A stretch of 64,000 nt of DNA. Source: Quadrisphaera sp. RL12-1S. GTDB lineage: Bacteria; Actinomycetota; Actinomycetes; Actinomycetales; Quadrisphaeraceae. Shown one piece after another: positions 53,271 to 62,075 of this stretch (its first letter is position 1; each line of letters begins with the position of its first letter). The stretch spans positions 496,001 to 560,000 of the forward strand of contig NZ_JACNME010000001.1 of NCBI RefSeq assembly GCF_014270065.1, given 5' to 3'. The notes beneath the pieces are model-generated. The model was not told the DNA's origin. It did not search any database and worked only from the letters and a program-made list of their open reading frames with translations. The position numbers were made by a program, and so were the translations under genes.

Positions 53271-54050
53271 ATGAGCAAGCGCATCGACGTCTCTGACCTG
53301 AACATCTACTACGGCGACTTCCTCGCCGTCGAGGGCGTCTCGATGGCGATCGAGCCCCGCTCGGTGACGGCCTTCATCGGGCCGTCCGGCTGCGGCAAGT
53401 CGACCTTCCTGCGGTCGCTGAACCGCATGCACGAGGTCATCCCGGGCGCCCGCGTCGAGGGCAAGGTCGTCATGGACGGCCAGGACCTCTACGCCTCCGA
53501 CGTAGACCCGGTGGACGTGCGGCGCACGGTCGGCATGGTGTTCCAGCGCCCCAACCCGTTCCCGACGATGTCCATCGCCGAGAACGTCCTGGCCGGCGCG
53601 CGCCTCAACAGCAAGCGGATGCGCCGCTCCGAAGCGGACGACCTGGTGGAGTCCTCCCTCAAGGGCGCCAACCTCTGGAACGAGGTCAAGGACCGCCTCG
53701 ACCGCCCGGGCGCCGGCCTGTCCGGTGGTCAGCAGCAGCGCCTCTGCATCGCCCGCGCCATCGCGGTGAAGCCCGACGTGCTGCTCATGGACGAGCCCTG
53801 CTCCGCGCTCGACCCGATCTCCACCCTCGCCATCGAGGACCTGATCCAGGAGCTCAAGAGCGAGTACACGATCGTCATCGTGACCCACAACATGCAGCAG
53901 GCCTCGCGCGTCTCGGACGCCACCGCCTTCTTCAACATCGCGGGCACGGGCAAGCCGGGCAAGCTCATCGAGATGGCCGACACCGCCACGATCTTCTCCA
54001 ACCCGAGCCAGAAGGCCACCGAGGACTACGTCTCCGGCCGCTTCGGGTGA
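53271..54050 (+). CDS. pstB: Phosphate ABC transporter ATP-binding protein PstB
   Basis: 259 residues. Walker [11 protein letters not shown] loop [14 protein letters not shown] (PstB-specific), signature [14 protein letters not shown], Walker [14 protein letters not shown] and His in [14 protein letters not shown]. The C-terminus [10 protein letters not shown] is typical. ATG preceded by GGAAGG. No phoU follows here, since phoU is at 6.4 kb. A terminator closes the operon. Confidence 0.96.
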   Translation: MSKRIDVSDLNIYYGDFLAVEGVSMAIEPRSVTAFIGPSGCGKSTFLRSLNRMHEVIPGARVEGKVVMDGQDLYASDVDPVDVRRTVGMVFQRPNPFPTMSIAENVLAGARLNSKRMRRSEADDLVESSLKGANLWNEVKDRLDRPGAGLSGGQQQRLCIARAIAVKPDVLLMDEPCSALDPISTLAIEDLIQELKSEYTIVIVTHNMQQASRVSDATAFFNIAGTGKPGKLIEMADTATIFSNPSQKATEDYVSGRFG

Positions 54051-54106
54051 GTCGCAGCTCCCCGTCGGCGCAGAGCCGGCGAGGAGCCAGCGAGGAGCCA
54101 GCGCAC

Positions 54107-54145
54107 CGCAGGGGGCGCCGACCGCACCGGTCGGCGCCCCCTGCG
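54107..54145. terminator. Terminator of the pst operon
   Basis: Perfect 17-bp stem (54107-54123 with 54129-54145), loop GCACC, between pstB and the convergent second Pit gene. Confidence 0.9.
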
Positions 54146-54228
54146 ACGTCCCGGCCCAGCCGCGGCCGGACCTGGACCGCAGCCAGGCGCTCGGCTGCGG
54201 TGGGGGGCGGGGTGGGGCGCAGCGGTGC

Positions 54229-55236
54229 TCAGCCGAGCAGGGGCAGGAGGACCGCCGCGGCGAGCGCGCCCGCTGCCGCCGAGGCGGGGGCCGTGACCAC
54301 CCAGAACCCGGCGATCCGCCGCAGCACCCGCCACCGCACGGCGGAGGTGCGACGGACCGCACCCGCTCCGGCGATCGCCGCGGTGACCGTGTGCGTGGTG
54401 GAGACCGGGACACCCAGGCCCGCGGCGGACAGCGCGAGCACCCCCGTGGTGGTGGCCTCGGCGGCGAAGCCGGCGGGCGGGTCGACGGCGGTGATGCGGT
54501 CCCCGAGGGTCCTGACGATCCGCCAGCCACCCGCGAGGGTGCCCAGCGCCAGGGCGCCCGCGGCGGAGGCCGCGACCCACCAGGGGACCTCCGCGCCGTG
54601 CGGGAGCGCGCCGGCGGCCACGAGGGCCAGCAGCACCACGCCCATGGTCTTCTGCGCGTCCTGGAGCCCGTGCCCCACGGCCACCCCGCTGCTGGAGACC
54701 ACCTGCGCGTACCGGAAGATCCGGTGGGCCCGTCCGGGGGCGGCGTGGCGCAGGAGCCACGCGATCCCCAGCGCCACGAGCCCGGCCGCGACGAAGCCGA
54801 GCAGGGGTGAGACGAGCAGCGGCAGCAGCACCTGGAGGACGGCGCGGGGCCAGTCGACGCTGGCTCCCACCACCGCGCCCGCACCCGCCAGCCCTCCCAC
54901 GAGCGCGTGCGTGGAGCTGCTGGGGACTCCCCGCCACCACGTGAGGGCGTTCCAGGCGGTGGCCCCCAGGAGCGCGGCCAGCACCAGCACGAGCCCGCGC
55001 TGGCCCTCGAGCGGGGTGAGCACGCCGTAGGCGACGGTCTCGGCCAGCCTGCTGCCGAGCAGCCCGCCCAGCCCGTTGAGCACGGCGGCGATGACCAGGG
55101 CCGCCAGCGGCGTGAGGGCCCCGGTGACGACCGGAGTGGCGACGACGTCGCTGGCGTCGTGGGCGCCGTTGACCACCGCGAAGGCGAGCGCGACGGCGAC
55201 CACGACCGCGAGGACCGTCCCGGTGGCGGGGTCCAA
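54229..55236 (-). CDS. Second Pit-like permease with altered signature residues
   Basis: 335 residues, about ten membrane helices, PiT fold with paired pore loops VPSSSTHALVGG and VPVSTTHTVTAA. The two signatures differ from the other Pit in this window: NGAHDASDVVAT (the conserved Asn is Asp) and GHGLQDAQKTMG (the conserved Asn is Gln). TTG start with GGAGG upstream. Co-transcribed with a DUF47 PhoU-like protein, as in the pap-pitH pairs of streptomycetes. It could carry phosphate under special conditions or another anion. Confidence 0.8.
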   Translation of the reverse strand: MDPATGTVLAVVVAVALAFAVVNGAHDASDVVATPVVTGALTPLAALVIAAVLNGLGGLLGSRLAETVAYGVLTPLEGQRGLVLVLAALLGATAWNALTWWRGVPSSSTHALVGGLAGAGAVVGASVDWPRAVLQVLLPLLVSPLLGFVAAGLVALGIAWLLRHAAPGRAHRIFRYAQVVSSSGVAVGHGLQDAQKTMGVVLLALVAAGALPHGAEVPWWVAASAAGALALGTLAGGWRIVRTLGDRITAVDPPAGFAAEATTTGVLALSAAGLGVPVSTTHTVTAAIAGAGAVRRTSAVRWRVLRRIAGFWVVTAPASAAAGALAAAVLLPLLG

Positions 55237-55240
55237 CGGC

Positions 55241-55867
55241 TCAGGCCTCCTGGACGGCGATGGTCTCGACGACGCGCGAGAGCTCCTCGAAGGCGCGCGC
55301 GACGGCCACCAGCCGGTCGGCGACCTCCTTGACCGCGAGGGCCTCGAGGACGTCCGCGGCGCCGCGCGGGCCCGCCCGGTGCAGCTGCGCCAGGACGGCC
55401 AGGTGGGTGCGCCCGACCTCGTGCTCGAGGCGGCGCACCTCCACCCAGTAGTCGACGAGGTCCCGCACGGTCCGGAGGCGGCCCATCGCCACCGAGGTCA
55501 GCTCCGCCTGGCGCTGCACCAGGGCCACCTGCTCGACGACGGCGGAGGGCAGCTCCCCCACGCCGGTGGCCGCGACGACGGCGGCCGCGACGGCGAGGCC
55601 GTCCACGCAGTCGTCGAGGCCGTGCGCCAGAGCGACGAGGTCGCGGCGGTCGTAGGGGGTCACGAAGCTGGACGTGACGCGGCGGACCACGAGGCGCGCG
55701 GCGTCGTCGGCGGCCCTCTCGAGGCCGGCCAGACGCTCCACGAGGTCGGAGCGGTCCGCGGCGCTCGCACCCAGCATGCGCGCCAGCACCTCAGCGCCCG
55801 CGACGACGTGCTCGGACAGCGCGGTGACGTCGTCGAAGATGGCGCTGTCGCGAGGCAGCAGGCGCAT
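55241..55867 (-). CDS. DUF47 (PhoU-like) accessory protein of the Pit permease
   Basis: 208 residues, all helical. The N-terminus MRLLPRDSAIFDDVTALSEHV and the central VTSSFVTPYDRRDLVALAHGLDD are the DUF47 signature, related to PhoU. Family proteins are encoded next to Pit permeases and modulate them. ATG start. A candidate -10 TAACCT lies on the minus strand at 55914-55919. No convincing PHO box was seen upstream. Confidence 0.85.
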   Translation of the reverse strand: MRLLPRDSAIFDDVTALSEHVVAGAEVLARMLGASAADRSDLVERLAGLERAADDAARLVVRRVTSSFVTPYDRRDLVALAHGLDDCVDGLAVAAAVVAATGVGELPSAVVEQVALVQRQAELTSVAMGRLRTVRDLVDYWVEVRRLEHEVGRTHLAVLAQLHRAGPRGAADVLEALAVKEVADRLVAVARAFEELSRVVETIAVQEA

Positions 55868-55986
55868 GGGTGGTGCTCCAGGGACGGTCGGTTCCGGCCG
55901 CGCCGGGAGGGACAGGTTATGACAGCCGTGACCAGGGCCCGCCGGGCTGCGCCGGCGACCACCCGTGGGGAGCCGGCCCGGAGGGG

Positions 55987-56244
55987 TCAGCCCACCCGGT
56001 CGGGCGGAGCCCCGGCCCCGCCCCCAGCGCCGCCACCCGGGCCGTCGTCCAGGTCGTCGTCCGGGCCGTCGTCCGAGTGGTCGGCGAAGCGCGCGGGGTC
56101 GCCGGACACCGGGACGCCCAGGAGGCGGTCGATCTCGGCCTGGGGCAGCACGTCGCCCGCCTCCGAGGCTGCGACGACGAGGTCCCCGTACAGCTCGATC
56201 TCCTCGGCGAGGGCGTCGTCGTCGAGGCGCCGGCTGCGCTCCAT
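55987..56244 (-). CDS. Small acidic hypothetical protein
   Basis: 85 residues. The first 50 form amphipathic helices (DDDALAEEIELYGDLVVAASEAG, QAEIDRLLGV) with a pattern seen in short conserved actinobacterial proteins. The tail is Asp/Gly/Pro-rich and disordered. ATG at 56244 behind CAGGG. No named function. Confidence 0.6.
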   Translation of the reverse strand: MERSRRLDDDALAEEIELYGDLVVAASEAGDVLPQAEIDRLLGVPVSGDPARFADHSDDGPDDDLDDGPGGGAGGGAGAPPDRVG

Positions 56245-56548
56245 CCCTGCACGGTAGCGGGCGCTGGCGCCGCCCATCTGCCGAAACCGCAGCCCAGAGC
56301 CCGCAGGTGGGAGGGCTGGCCGCCGCCCGGGCGGCGAGAGGGGGGGTCCCGCCGCCCGGACGACGGGTCCGAGGACCACTCGAGGGGCTCGCTGGAGGCG
56401 AGTCCCTCGCTCGAGGGTCACGATCGATCGTACGTGCCGCGTGCTCGGAGGGTCACAGGACGGCCCCGGGCGGAGCAACCGCGCGTGCGGTGTGCCATCG
56501 GTCCGGCGGCGACCTGCGCGCCGGGCGGTGCCCTGGTGGGATGGCGCG
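56245..56548. other. Divergent gap without a recognised gene
   Basis: 304 bases between the small acidic protein and the PHP gene. It is slightly less GC-rich around 56410-56440, where the repeated words TCGAGG and GATCGATCG occur. No reading frame with convincing codon bias and no clear promoter was identified. Confidence 0.4.
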
Positions 56549-57604
56549 GTGCACCCCGTCGACGCGCTGCGGCGCACGGCCTTCCTGCTGGAGCGCGAGC
56601 AGGCGGCGACCCCGCGCGTGAAGGCGTTCCGCACGGCCGCGACCGTGCTGGCGGGCCTGCCCGCCGACGAGCTGTCGCGCCGCCTCGCCGAGGGCAGCCT
56701 CACCGAGCTGCGCGGTGTCGGCCCGAAGACGGCGGCGGTCGCCGCGCAGGCCGCACAGGGGCAGCTGCCCGACTACCTGGCCGAGCTCGAGCGGCGTCGC
56801 CAGGAGTCCGGTGACCTGGTCGAGCTGGACGACGACGCCGCGGCGCTGCTGGCGGCGCTGCGGGGGGACCTCCACGTCCACAGCGACTGGAGCGACGGCG
56901 GGTCCCCGCCGCAGGAGGTGGCCGCGACCGCCGTGGAGCTGGGGCACGAGTACCTGGCCCTCACCGACCACTCGGGGGGCCTGCGAGTGGCGAACGGCCT
57001 GTCGCCGCGGCGGCTGGAGCGCCAGCTGGACCTCGTGGCGGAGCTGGGAGCGCAGCTGGCGCCGTTCCGGCTGCTGTCGGGCATCGAGGTGGACATCACC
57101 GAGGCCGGGGGGCTCGACTGCCCGGACGAGCTGCTGGAGCGGGTCGACGTCGTCGTCGCCTCGGTGCACAGCAGGCTCGGCGGGCGCAGCAGCAGCGAGG
57201 AGATGACCGCGCGGATGCTCGGCGCCCTGGAGCACCCGCGGGTGCGGGTGCTCGGGCACTGCACGGGCCGGCTGGTGCAGCCGGGCGCCGACGCGCACCG
57301 GCCGGCGCAGCGCGCCGAGGCGCCGTTCGACGCCGCCGCGGTCTTCGCCCGCTGCGCGCAGCGGGGCGTGGCGGTGGAGGTGAACTCCCGGCCGGAGCGG
57401 CTCGACCCCCCGATGCGCCTGCTGCGGCAAGCGCTGGAGGCGGGGTGCCTGGTCAGCATCGACACCGACGCCCACGCCCCCGGCCAGCTGGACTGGCGCG
57501 CGTTCGGAGCGGCGCGCGCGGCGGCCGCGGGCGCCGACCACGACCGGGTGGTGACCACCTGGCCCGTCGACCGCCTGGAGGGGTGGCTCAGGGACGCAGG
57601 CTGA
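56549..57604 (+). CDS. PHP-domain phosphoesterase with helix-hairpin-helix N-terminus
   Basis: 351 residues. About 1-95 is helical and includes a helix-hairpin-helix (LTELRGVGPKTAAVAAQA), as in the X-family DNA polymerase/PHP proteins. From about 108 comes the PHP domain: DLHVHSDWSDGGSP (metal His-x-His), LALTDHSGG, GIEVDITEAGG, VVASVHSR, VLGHCTGR and SIDTDAHAPG. All metal ligands appear present, so it is likely an active trinuclear metal phosphoesterase, possibly linked to DNA repair. GTG at 56549. Its last 17 bases overlap the convergent GGDEF/EAL gene. Confidence 0.85.
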   Translation: MHPVDALRRTAFLLEREQAATPRVKAFRTAATVLAGLPADELSRRLAEGSLTELRGVGPKTAAVAAQAAQGQLPDYLAELERRRQESGDLVELDDDAAALLAALRGDLHVHSDWSDGGSPPQEVAATAVELGHEYLALTDHSGGLRVANGLSPRRLERQLDLVAELGAQLAPFRLLSGIEVDITEAGGLDCPDELLERVDVVVASVHSRLGGRSSSEEMTARMLGALEHPRVRVLGHCTGRLVQPGADAHRPAQRAEAPFDAAAVFARCAQRGVAVEVNSRPERLDPPMRLLRQALEAGCLVSIDTDAHAPGQLDWRAFGAARAAAAGADHDRVVTTWPVDRLEGWLRDAG

Positions 57605-59684
57605 GCGCCCGCTGGCGCAGCGAACGGGCGCTCGCTGCCGCCGCCGCGGGTGTCACGGCGGGTGTCACGACGGGCCCCGCGGCGGTCGGCGCGGGGGCTG
57701 CGGGCACGACCACCTGCACGGGCACCTCCTCGACCGGGAGGGCGGTCACCGGCGCGGCGGTGGGTGCGGCGGTGGGTGCGGTGCTCCAGGCCCCGAAGCG
57801 CGCGGCGCGCGCACGCTCGTGCCAGGAACCGACCACGGCGTCGAGGTCGGCCTCGGGGGTGGGGCGGCCGAACCAGTAGCCCTGGCCGTGGTCGCAGCCC
57901 ATCTCCACGAGCATCCGCGCCTGCTGCTCGGTCTCGATGCCCTCGGCGATCACCGTGAGGTGGTGGGCGTGGGCGAGGTCGATGACGGCCTGGACGACGG
58001 CGGTGGCGGAGGTGTCCAGGCCGAGCCGGGACACGAACGCCCGGTCGACCTTCATGAACGCCAGCTCCAGGGCGGACAGGTAGCTCAGGGCGGACCAGCC
58101 GGTGCCGAAGTCGTCGATGCCGACGCCCACGCCGAGGTCGGTGAGGCCGTCCAGGGTGCGGCGGGCGTGCTCTCCCTGGTCGAGCAGGGAGTGCTCGGTG
58201 ATCTCCACGAGCAGCCGGGAGGGGTCCGAGCCCGACTTCTGGAGCGCGCCGCGCACGAGCAGGGCCAGGTCGGGCCGCGACAGCGTCCGGGAGGACATGT
58301 TGACGGCCACCGTGGGCAGCGCATGACGGGGGCCGGCCACGGGGGCCGTCCCGGTCTCGGGCAGGGCGATGGCGGTGGGCGCGCCGGAGGCCGGGGGTCG
58401 CCAGCGCTGGGCGAGGCCGCTGGCCCGCCCCAGCACCCACTCGTCCATGCGCGTGACCAGCCCGGTCTCCTCGGCCACCTCGATGAAGACGAGCGGGGAC
58501 AGCGGTCCCTGCTCGGGGTCGAGGACGCGGGCGAGCGCCTCCACGCCCACCACCTCGCCGCTGGCCAGGTCCACCACCGGCTGGTACAGCACCTGCATGC
58601 GCCCGGCGTCCAGCGCCGAGCGCAGCATCGCCTCGGTGCGCACGCGCCGGACGGCGGCCTCCTCCAGGGCCGGCGAGTAGTGGACGGTGCGGTCGCGGCC
58701 CTCGCGCTTGGCGCGGCGCAGCGCGAGGCCGGCGCGGCGGACGACGTCCTCGGCGCCCACCTCGTCGCCGCCGGTGGTGACCACCCCGACGGAGGCGGTC
58801 AGGGCCAGCGGGTCAGCGACACCGGGGACCGCCACGGGCCGCCGCAGGGCTGCCACCAGCTGCTCCGCGAGCACGGCGGCGTCGGGCGGGCAGGTGAGGA
58901 CCGCCGGCTCCCCGGCGGCGGTGCTGCCGAGGGCGGTGGCGCTGACGGCGACGGCGAAGACGTCGCCGTCCAGCCGGGCGACCACGGCGCCGCGCGGCGC
59001 TGCGGTGCGCAGCCGGTCGGCGCAGGCGGCCAGCACCCGGTCGCCCGTGGAGCGGCCGAGCGCGTCGTCGAGCACGGAGAACCTGTCGAGGTCCACCAGG
59101 GCCAGCACCGCCCCGCCGCGGCGGCGCTGGCGCTCGGCCTCGCGGGCGTCGGCCTCCAGGTGGGCGAGCAGCGCCGGACGGGTGGCCAGGTCGGTGAGGG
59201 GGTCGCGCTGCCCGAGCGGGGCGGCGGCGGTGATGTCGACGGCGGAGCCGTAGAGGCGGGCCGGTTCGCCGCGGGCGTCGAGCTCCACCTCGGTCCAGGC
59301 GTGGACGCGGCGGTGGACGCCGTCGGCGCCGACCAGGTCGAACTGCTCCTCGCCACCGCGGCGCGCCTCGCGCACCACGAGCAGCCAGGCGCGCACGCGG
59401 GCGCGGTCGGCGGGGACCACCAGGGAGGTCCACCACTGCATGGAGGGGGCGGTGGTGGCCGGGTCGCTGCCGGCGATCCGGTGCATGCCCTCGGACCAGG
59501 TGAGCTCGCCGGACAGGAGGTCCAGCTGCCACACCGCGGCGCTGATGCCGGTCGCCCCACCGGCCGCCGCGCCGTGGCGCGCCGCCGGTGCGCTCCCGAG
59601 GGTCCGGCCCGATGCGGCGTGGTCACGGCGCGCGGACGGTGGGGTCACCGTCTGTGCGCTCGGCGACCACGGCGGCGGGGACAT
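57588..59684 (-). CDS. PAS-GGDEF-EAL protein (probable c-di-GMP phosphodiesterase)
   Basis: 698 residues, apparently soluble. A PAS-like domain (about 45-150) has WQLDLLSGELTWSEGMHRI and a PAC end LYGSAVDITA. The GGDEF domain (about 158-320) starts RDPLTDLATRPALL but has DGDVF at the active loop, so cyclase activity is unlikely. The EAL domain (about 345-605) keeps EAL in VVGVEALARV, VNMSS, VEITEHS, IDDFGTGWSAL, MKVDRAF, VIAEGIET and CDHGQGYWFGRP. The last 90 residues are Ala/Pro/Thr-rich. Its 3' end overlaps the PHP gene on the other strand. Second EAL protein in the window. Confidence 0.87.
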   Translation of the reverse strand: MSPPPWSPSAQTVTPPSARRDHAASGRTLGSAPAARHGAAAGGATGISAAVWQLDLLSGELTWSEGMHRIAGSDPATTAPSMQWWTSLVVPADRARVRAWLLVVREARRGGEEQFDLVGADGVHRRVHAWTEVELDARGEPARLYGSAVDITAAAPLGQRDPLTDLATRPALLAHLEADAREAERQRRRGGAVLALVDLDRFSVLDDALGRSTGDRVLAACADRLRTAAPRGAVVARLDGDVFAVAVSATALGSTAAGEPAVLTCPPDAAVLAEQLVAALRRPVAVPGVADPLALTASVGVVTTGGDEVGAEDVVRRAGLALRRAKREGRDRTVHYSPALEEAAVRRVRTEAMLRSALDAGRMQVLYQPVVDLASGEVVGVEALARVLDPEQGPLSPLVFIEVAEETGLVTRMDEWVLGRASGLAQRWRPPASGAPTAIALPETGTAPVAGPRHALPTVAVNMSSRTLSRPDLALLVRGALQKSGSDPSRLLVEITEHSLLDQGEHARRTLDGLTDLGVGVGIDDFGTGWSALSYLSALELAFMKVDRAFVSRLGLDTSATAVVQAVIDLAHAHHLTVIAEGIETEQQARMLVEMGCDHGQGYWFGRPTPEADLDAVVGSWHERARAARFGAWSTAPTAAPTAAPVTALPVEEVPVQVVVPAAPAPTAAGPVVTPAVTPAAAAASARSLRQRALSLRP

Positions 59685-59808
59685 GGGTCGAGGGTGTCAC
59701 CGCGTGTGACGGATCCGGCGTGAAACGGCCCAGACACGCCGAGGGCCCGACGAACTCCTGAAACGATCTCACTCACCGTGAGCGGACGAGCACGCTCGGC
59801 TCACAGCG
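59685..59808. promoter_or_regulatory. Gap between galE and PAS-GGDEF-EAL gene
   Basis: 124 bases. An imperfect inverted repeat with GTGAGC/GCTCAC arms lies near 59777-59804, just after the galE stop; it may be the galE terminator. The promoter of the downstream gene should be here, but no hexamers were identified with confidence. Confidence 0.35.
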
Positions 59809-60843
59809 TCAGGCGGTGGCGTACCCCTGCGGGTTGGACGTCTGCCAGCGCCACGTGTCGACGCACATCTCGTCCAGGCTCCGCTCCGCCGTCCAGCCGA
59901 GGTCGGCGGAGGCCCGGGCGGGGTCGGCGTAGGAGACCGCCACGTCCCCGGGGCGCCGGGCGGCCACCCGGACGGGGATCTCGTGGCCGCAGGCCCGCTC
60001 GAACGCGGCGACCACCTCGCGCACGGAGGAGCCGCGGCCGGTGCCGAGGTTCCACGCGCGGGCGCCGGCGCCGCGCCCCCCGCCGGACAGCCCGGACAGC
60101 GCCCGCAGCGCCGCGACGTGCCCCTCGGCGATGTCCACCACGTGGATGTAGTCGCGCACGCCCGTGCCGTCGGGGGTGTCGAAGTCGTCCCCGAAGACCG
60201 TCAGCTGCTCGCGGCGGCCCACGGCCACCTGCGCGATGAACGGGACGAGGTTGTTGGGGACGCCGCGCGGGTCCTCCCCGATGCGGCCCGAGGGGTGCGC
60301 GCCGACCGGGTTGAAGTAGCGCAGCAGCGCCACCGACCAGCGGTCGTCGCTGGCGGCGACGTCCCGCAGCACCTGCTCCACCATGAACTTCGTCCACCCG
60401 TAGGGGTTGGTGGCCCCCAGCGGGGAGTCCTCGGTGAGCGGCATCCGCGTGGCGGCGCCGTAGACCGTGGCCGAGGAGCTGAAGACCAGCGTCCGGCAGC
60501 CGACGGCGTCCATGGCCTTGACGAGGTTGAGGCTGCCCCCGACGTTGGTGCGGTAGTACCGCTCCGGCTGGGCCACGGACTCCCCCACGGCCTTGAGCGC
60601 CGCGAAGTGCACCACCGCCTCGGGACGCACGCGCTGCAGCGCCTCCAGCACGGCGGCCTCGTCGGTGACGTCCACCTCGAGCAGCTCGACCTCGCGACCG
60701 GCGATCTCGCCGACCCGGCGCACCGCCTCGGCGCTCGCGTTGGACAGGTCGTCGAGGACGACGACGTCGTGCCCCTCCTCCAGCAGCGACACCACCGTGT
60801 GGCTGCCGATGTACCCCGCTCCGCCGGTCACCAGGATGCGCAC
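59809..60843 (-). CDS. galE: UDP-glucose 4-epimerase
   Basis: Interconverts UDP-galactose and UDP-glucose; 344 residues, extended SDR. NAD-binding TGGAGYIGSHT at the N-terminus; VDVTDEAAV; HFAALKAVGESV; catalytic SSSATVYG and Y-x3-K in NPYGWTKFMVE; then LRYFNPVGAHPSG and the late DYIHVVDIAEGHV and NLGTGRGSSVREVV. All are GalE hallmarks. GTG start at 60843. Divergent from a HAD hydrolase. Feeds UDP-galactose to cell-wall or exopolysaccharide synthesis. Confidence 0.93.
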   Translation of the reverse strand: MRILVTGGAGYIGSHTVVSLLEEGHDVVVLDDLSNASAEAVRRVGEIAGREVELLEVDVTDEAAVLEALQRVRPEAVVHFAALKAVGESVAQPERYYRTNVGGSLNLVKAMDAVGCRTLVFSSSATVYGAATRMPLTEDSPLGATNPYGWTKFMVEQVLRDVAASDDRWSVALLRYFNPVGAHPSGRIGEDPRGVPNNLVPFIAQVAVGRREQLTVFGDDFDTPDGTGVRDYIHVVDIAEGHVAALRALSGLSGGGRGAGARAWNLGTGRGSSVREVVAAFERACGHEIPVRVAARRPGDVAVSYADPARASADLGWTAERSLDEMCVDTWRWQTSNPQGYATA

Positions 60844-60881
60844 GGTTCGCGACGCTACACGGACGGTGTCAGGGTCGAAGG

Positions 60882-61568
60882 ATGGTCGCCCGATCGGACC
60901 GCGCTCCGGACGCGGTGCTCTTCGACGTGGACGGGACCCTCGTCGACTCCAACTACCAGCACGTCGTGGCGTGGGCGCGGGCCTTCGAGGGGGTCGGCCT
61001 GGTGGTCCCCGCACCCCGGCTGCACCGGGCCGTGGGGATGGGCGGGGACCAGCTGGTGGCCTTCGTGGCCGGGGACGACGCCGAGCGCGAGCACGGCGAC
61101 GTGCTGCGGGAGGCGTGGCGGACCGAGTACCTGGCGCTGCTCGACAGGGTCCCGGCGCTGCCCGGGGCCGCGGACCTGCTGCGGGCCTGCCACGAGCGCG
61201 GGCTGGCGGTGGTGCTCGCCTCCTCGAGCCCCCGCGACCTGCTGGAGCGCCACGCCGCGATCATCGGCACCGCCGTCGTGGACGCTGCGGTCGACGCCGT
61301 CACCACCGCCGACGACGTCGAGGCGTCCAAGCCCGCCGGGGACCTGTTCGGCGTGGCCGCGCGGAAGGTGGGGGCGCGACGCGCCGTCGCCGTGGGTGAC
61401 TCCGCGTGGGACGCCCGCTCGGCGCACGCGGCCGGAGCGGGCGTGGTGCTGGTGAGGTCGGGAGGCTTCTGCGACGAGCTGCTGCGCGCCGAGGCCCCGG
61501 ACGCCCGGCTCTACGACGACGCCGCGGACCTGCTGGCTCGTCTGGAGGGCTCGCCGCTGCGGCCGTGA
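60882..61568 (+). CDS. HAD-superfamily phosphatase (beta-phosphoglucomutase/PGP-like)
   Basis: 228 residues. Motif I DAVLFDVDGTLVDSNYQHV (two Asp), motif II VVLASSSP (Ser), motif III Lys in VEASKPAGDLF and motif IV AVGDSAWDARSA. The four-helix cap between motifs I and II is the subclass IA type. The substrate is not predictable; phosphoglycolate or sugar phosphates are typical. ATG start. Convergent with the anti-sigma-type ATPase. Confidence 0.82.
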   Translation: MVARSDRAPDAVLFDVDGTLVDSNYQHVVAWARAFEGVGLVVPAPRLHRAVGMGGDQLVAFVAGDDAEREHGDVLREAWRTEYLALLDRVPALPGAADLLRACHERGLAVVLASSSPRDLLERHAAIIGTAVVDAAVDAVTTADDVEASKPAGDLFGVAARKVGARRAVAVGDSAWDARSAHAAGAGVVLVRSGGFCDELLRAEAPDARLYDDAADLLARLEGSPLRP

Positions 61569-61578
61569 CGCCGGTCGA

Positions 61579-61599
61579 CCGCGTCAGCTGCTGACGCGG
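61579..61599. terminator. Short convergent terminator/palindrome
   Basis: Perfect 10-bp arms (61579-61588 and 61590-61599) around one base, so a 9-bp stem with a 3-base loop. It includes the stop codon of the minus-strand gene and lies 11 bp after the HAD gene. Confidence 0.6.
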
Positions 61600-62075
61600 A
61601 ACCAGACCACCTTGCCGGTGGCCTGGCGCGGCACCCGCCCGCCGAACACCGCGGCGAGCGGACCCGGCAGCGACGGCGCCGGCGAGGCGGAGCTCGTCGT
61701 CGTCCCCGCCGAGGAGGCGGAGGTGCTGGCGGTGGCGGGCTCGGGCTCGCGCAGGCCGCCGTCGCGCACGCCCCACTCCACGGACAGCTTGTCCACCAGC
61801 TCCAGGCCGCGACCGCTCTCCTCGAGCAGGTCGGCGTCCCGCAGGACCGGGTGGTCGGGGCTGCCGTCGGCGACCTCCACCAGCACGCTGCCGTCGGCCT
61901 CGAGCTCCACGTCCATGGTGACCAGCGAGCCGGCGTGGACCACGGCGTTGGTGACCAGCTCGGAGGCCAGCAGCTCCACGCGGTCGCGGGCCTCGGGCGT
62001 GCACAGCACGCCCAGCTCCTTGCGCACGAAGGCGCGCGCCAGCAGGGGTGCCCTGGTGTCCTTGGGAAGCCTCAC
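61584..62075 (-). CDS. Anti-sigma-type HATPase protein
   Basis: 163 residues. A histidine-kinase-like ATPase domain of the RsbW/SpoIIAB type fills the first 110: LLASELVTNAVVHA (N box), VEVADGSPDHPV (G1) and ESGRGLELVDKLS (G2). There is no histidine acceptor domain. A Ser/Thr/Ala-rich insertion separates the last strand, which ends GKVVWFRV. Such proteins act as serine kinases or binders in partner-switching control of sigma factors. GTG at 62075 overlaps the upstream stop (GTGA). Confidence 0.82.
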   Translation of the reverse strand: MRLPKDTRAPLLARAFVRKELGVLCTPEARDRVELLASELVTNAVVHAGSLVTMDVELEADGSVLVEVADGSPDHPVLRDADLLEESGRGLELVDKLSVEWGVRDGGLREPEPATASTSASSAGTTTSSASPAPSLPGPLAAVFGGRVPRQATGKVVWFRVSS

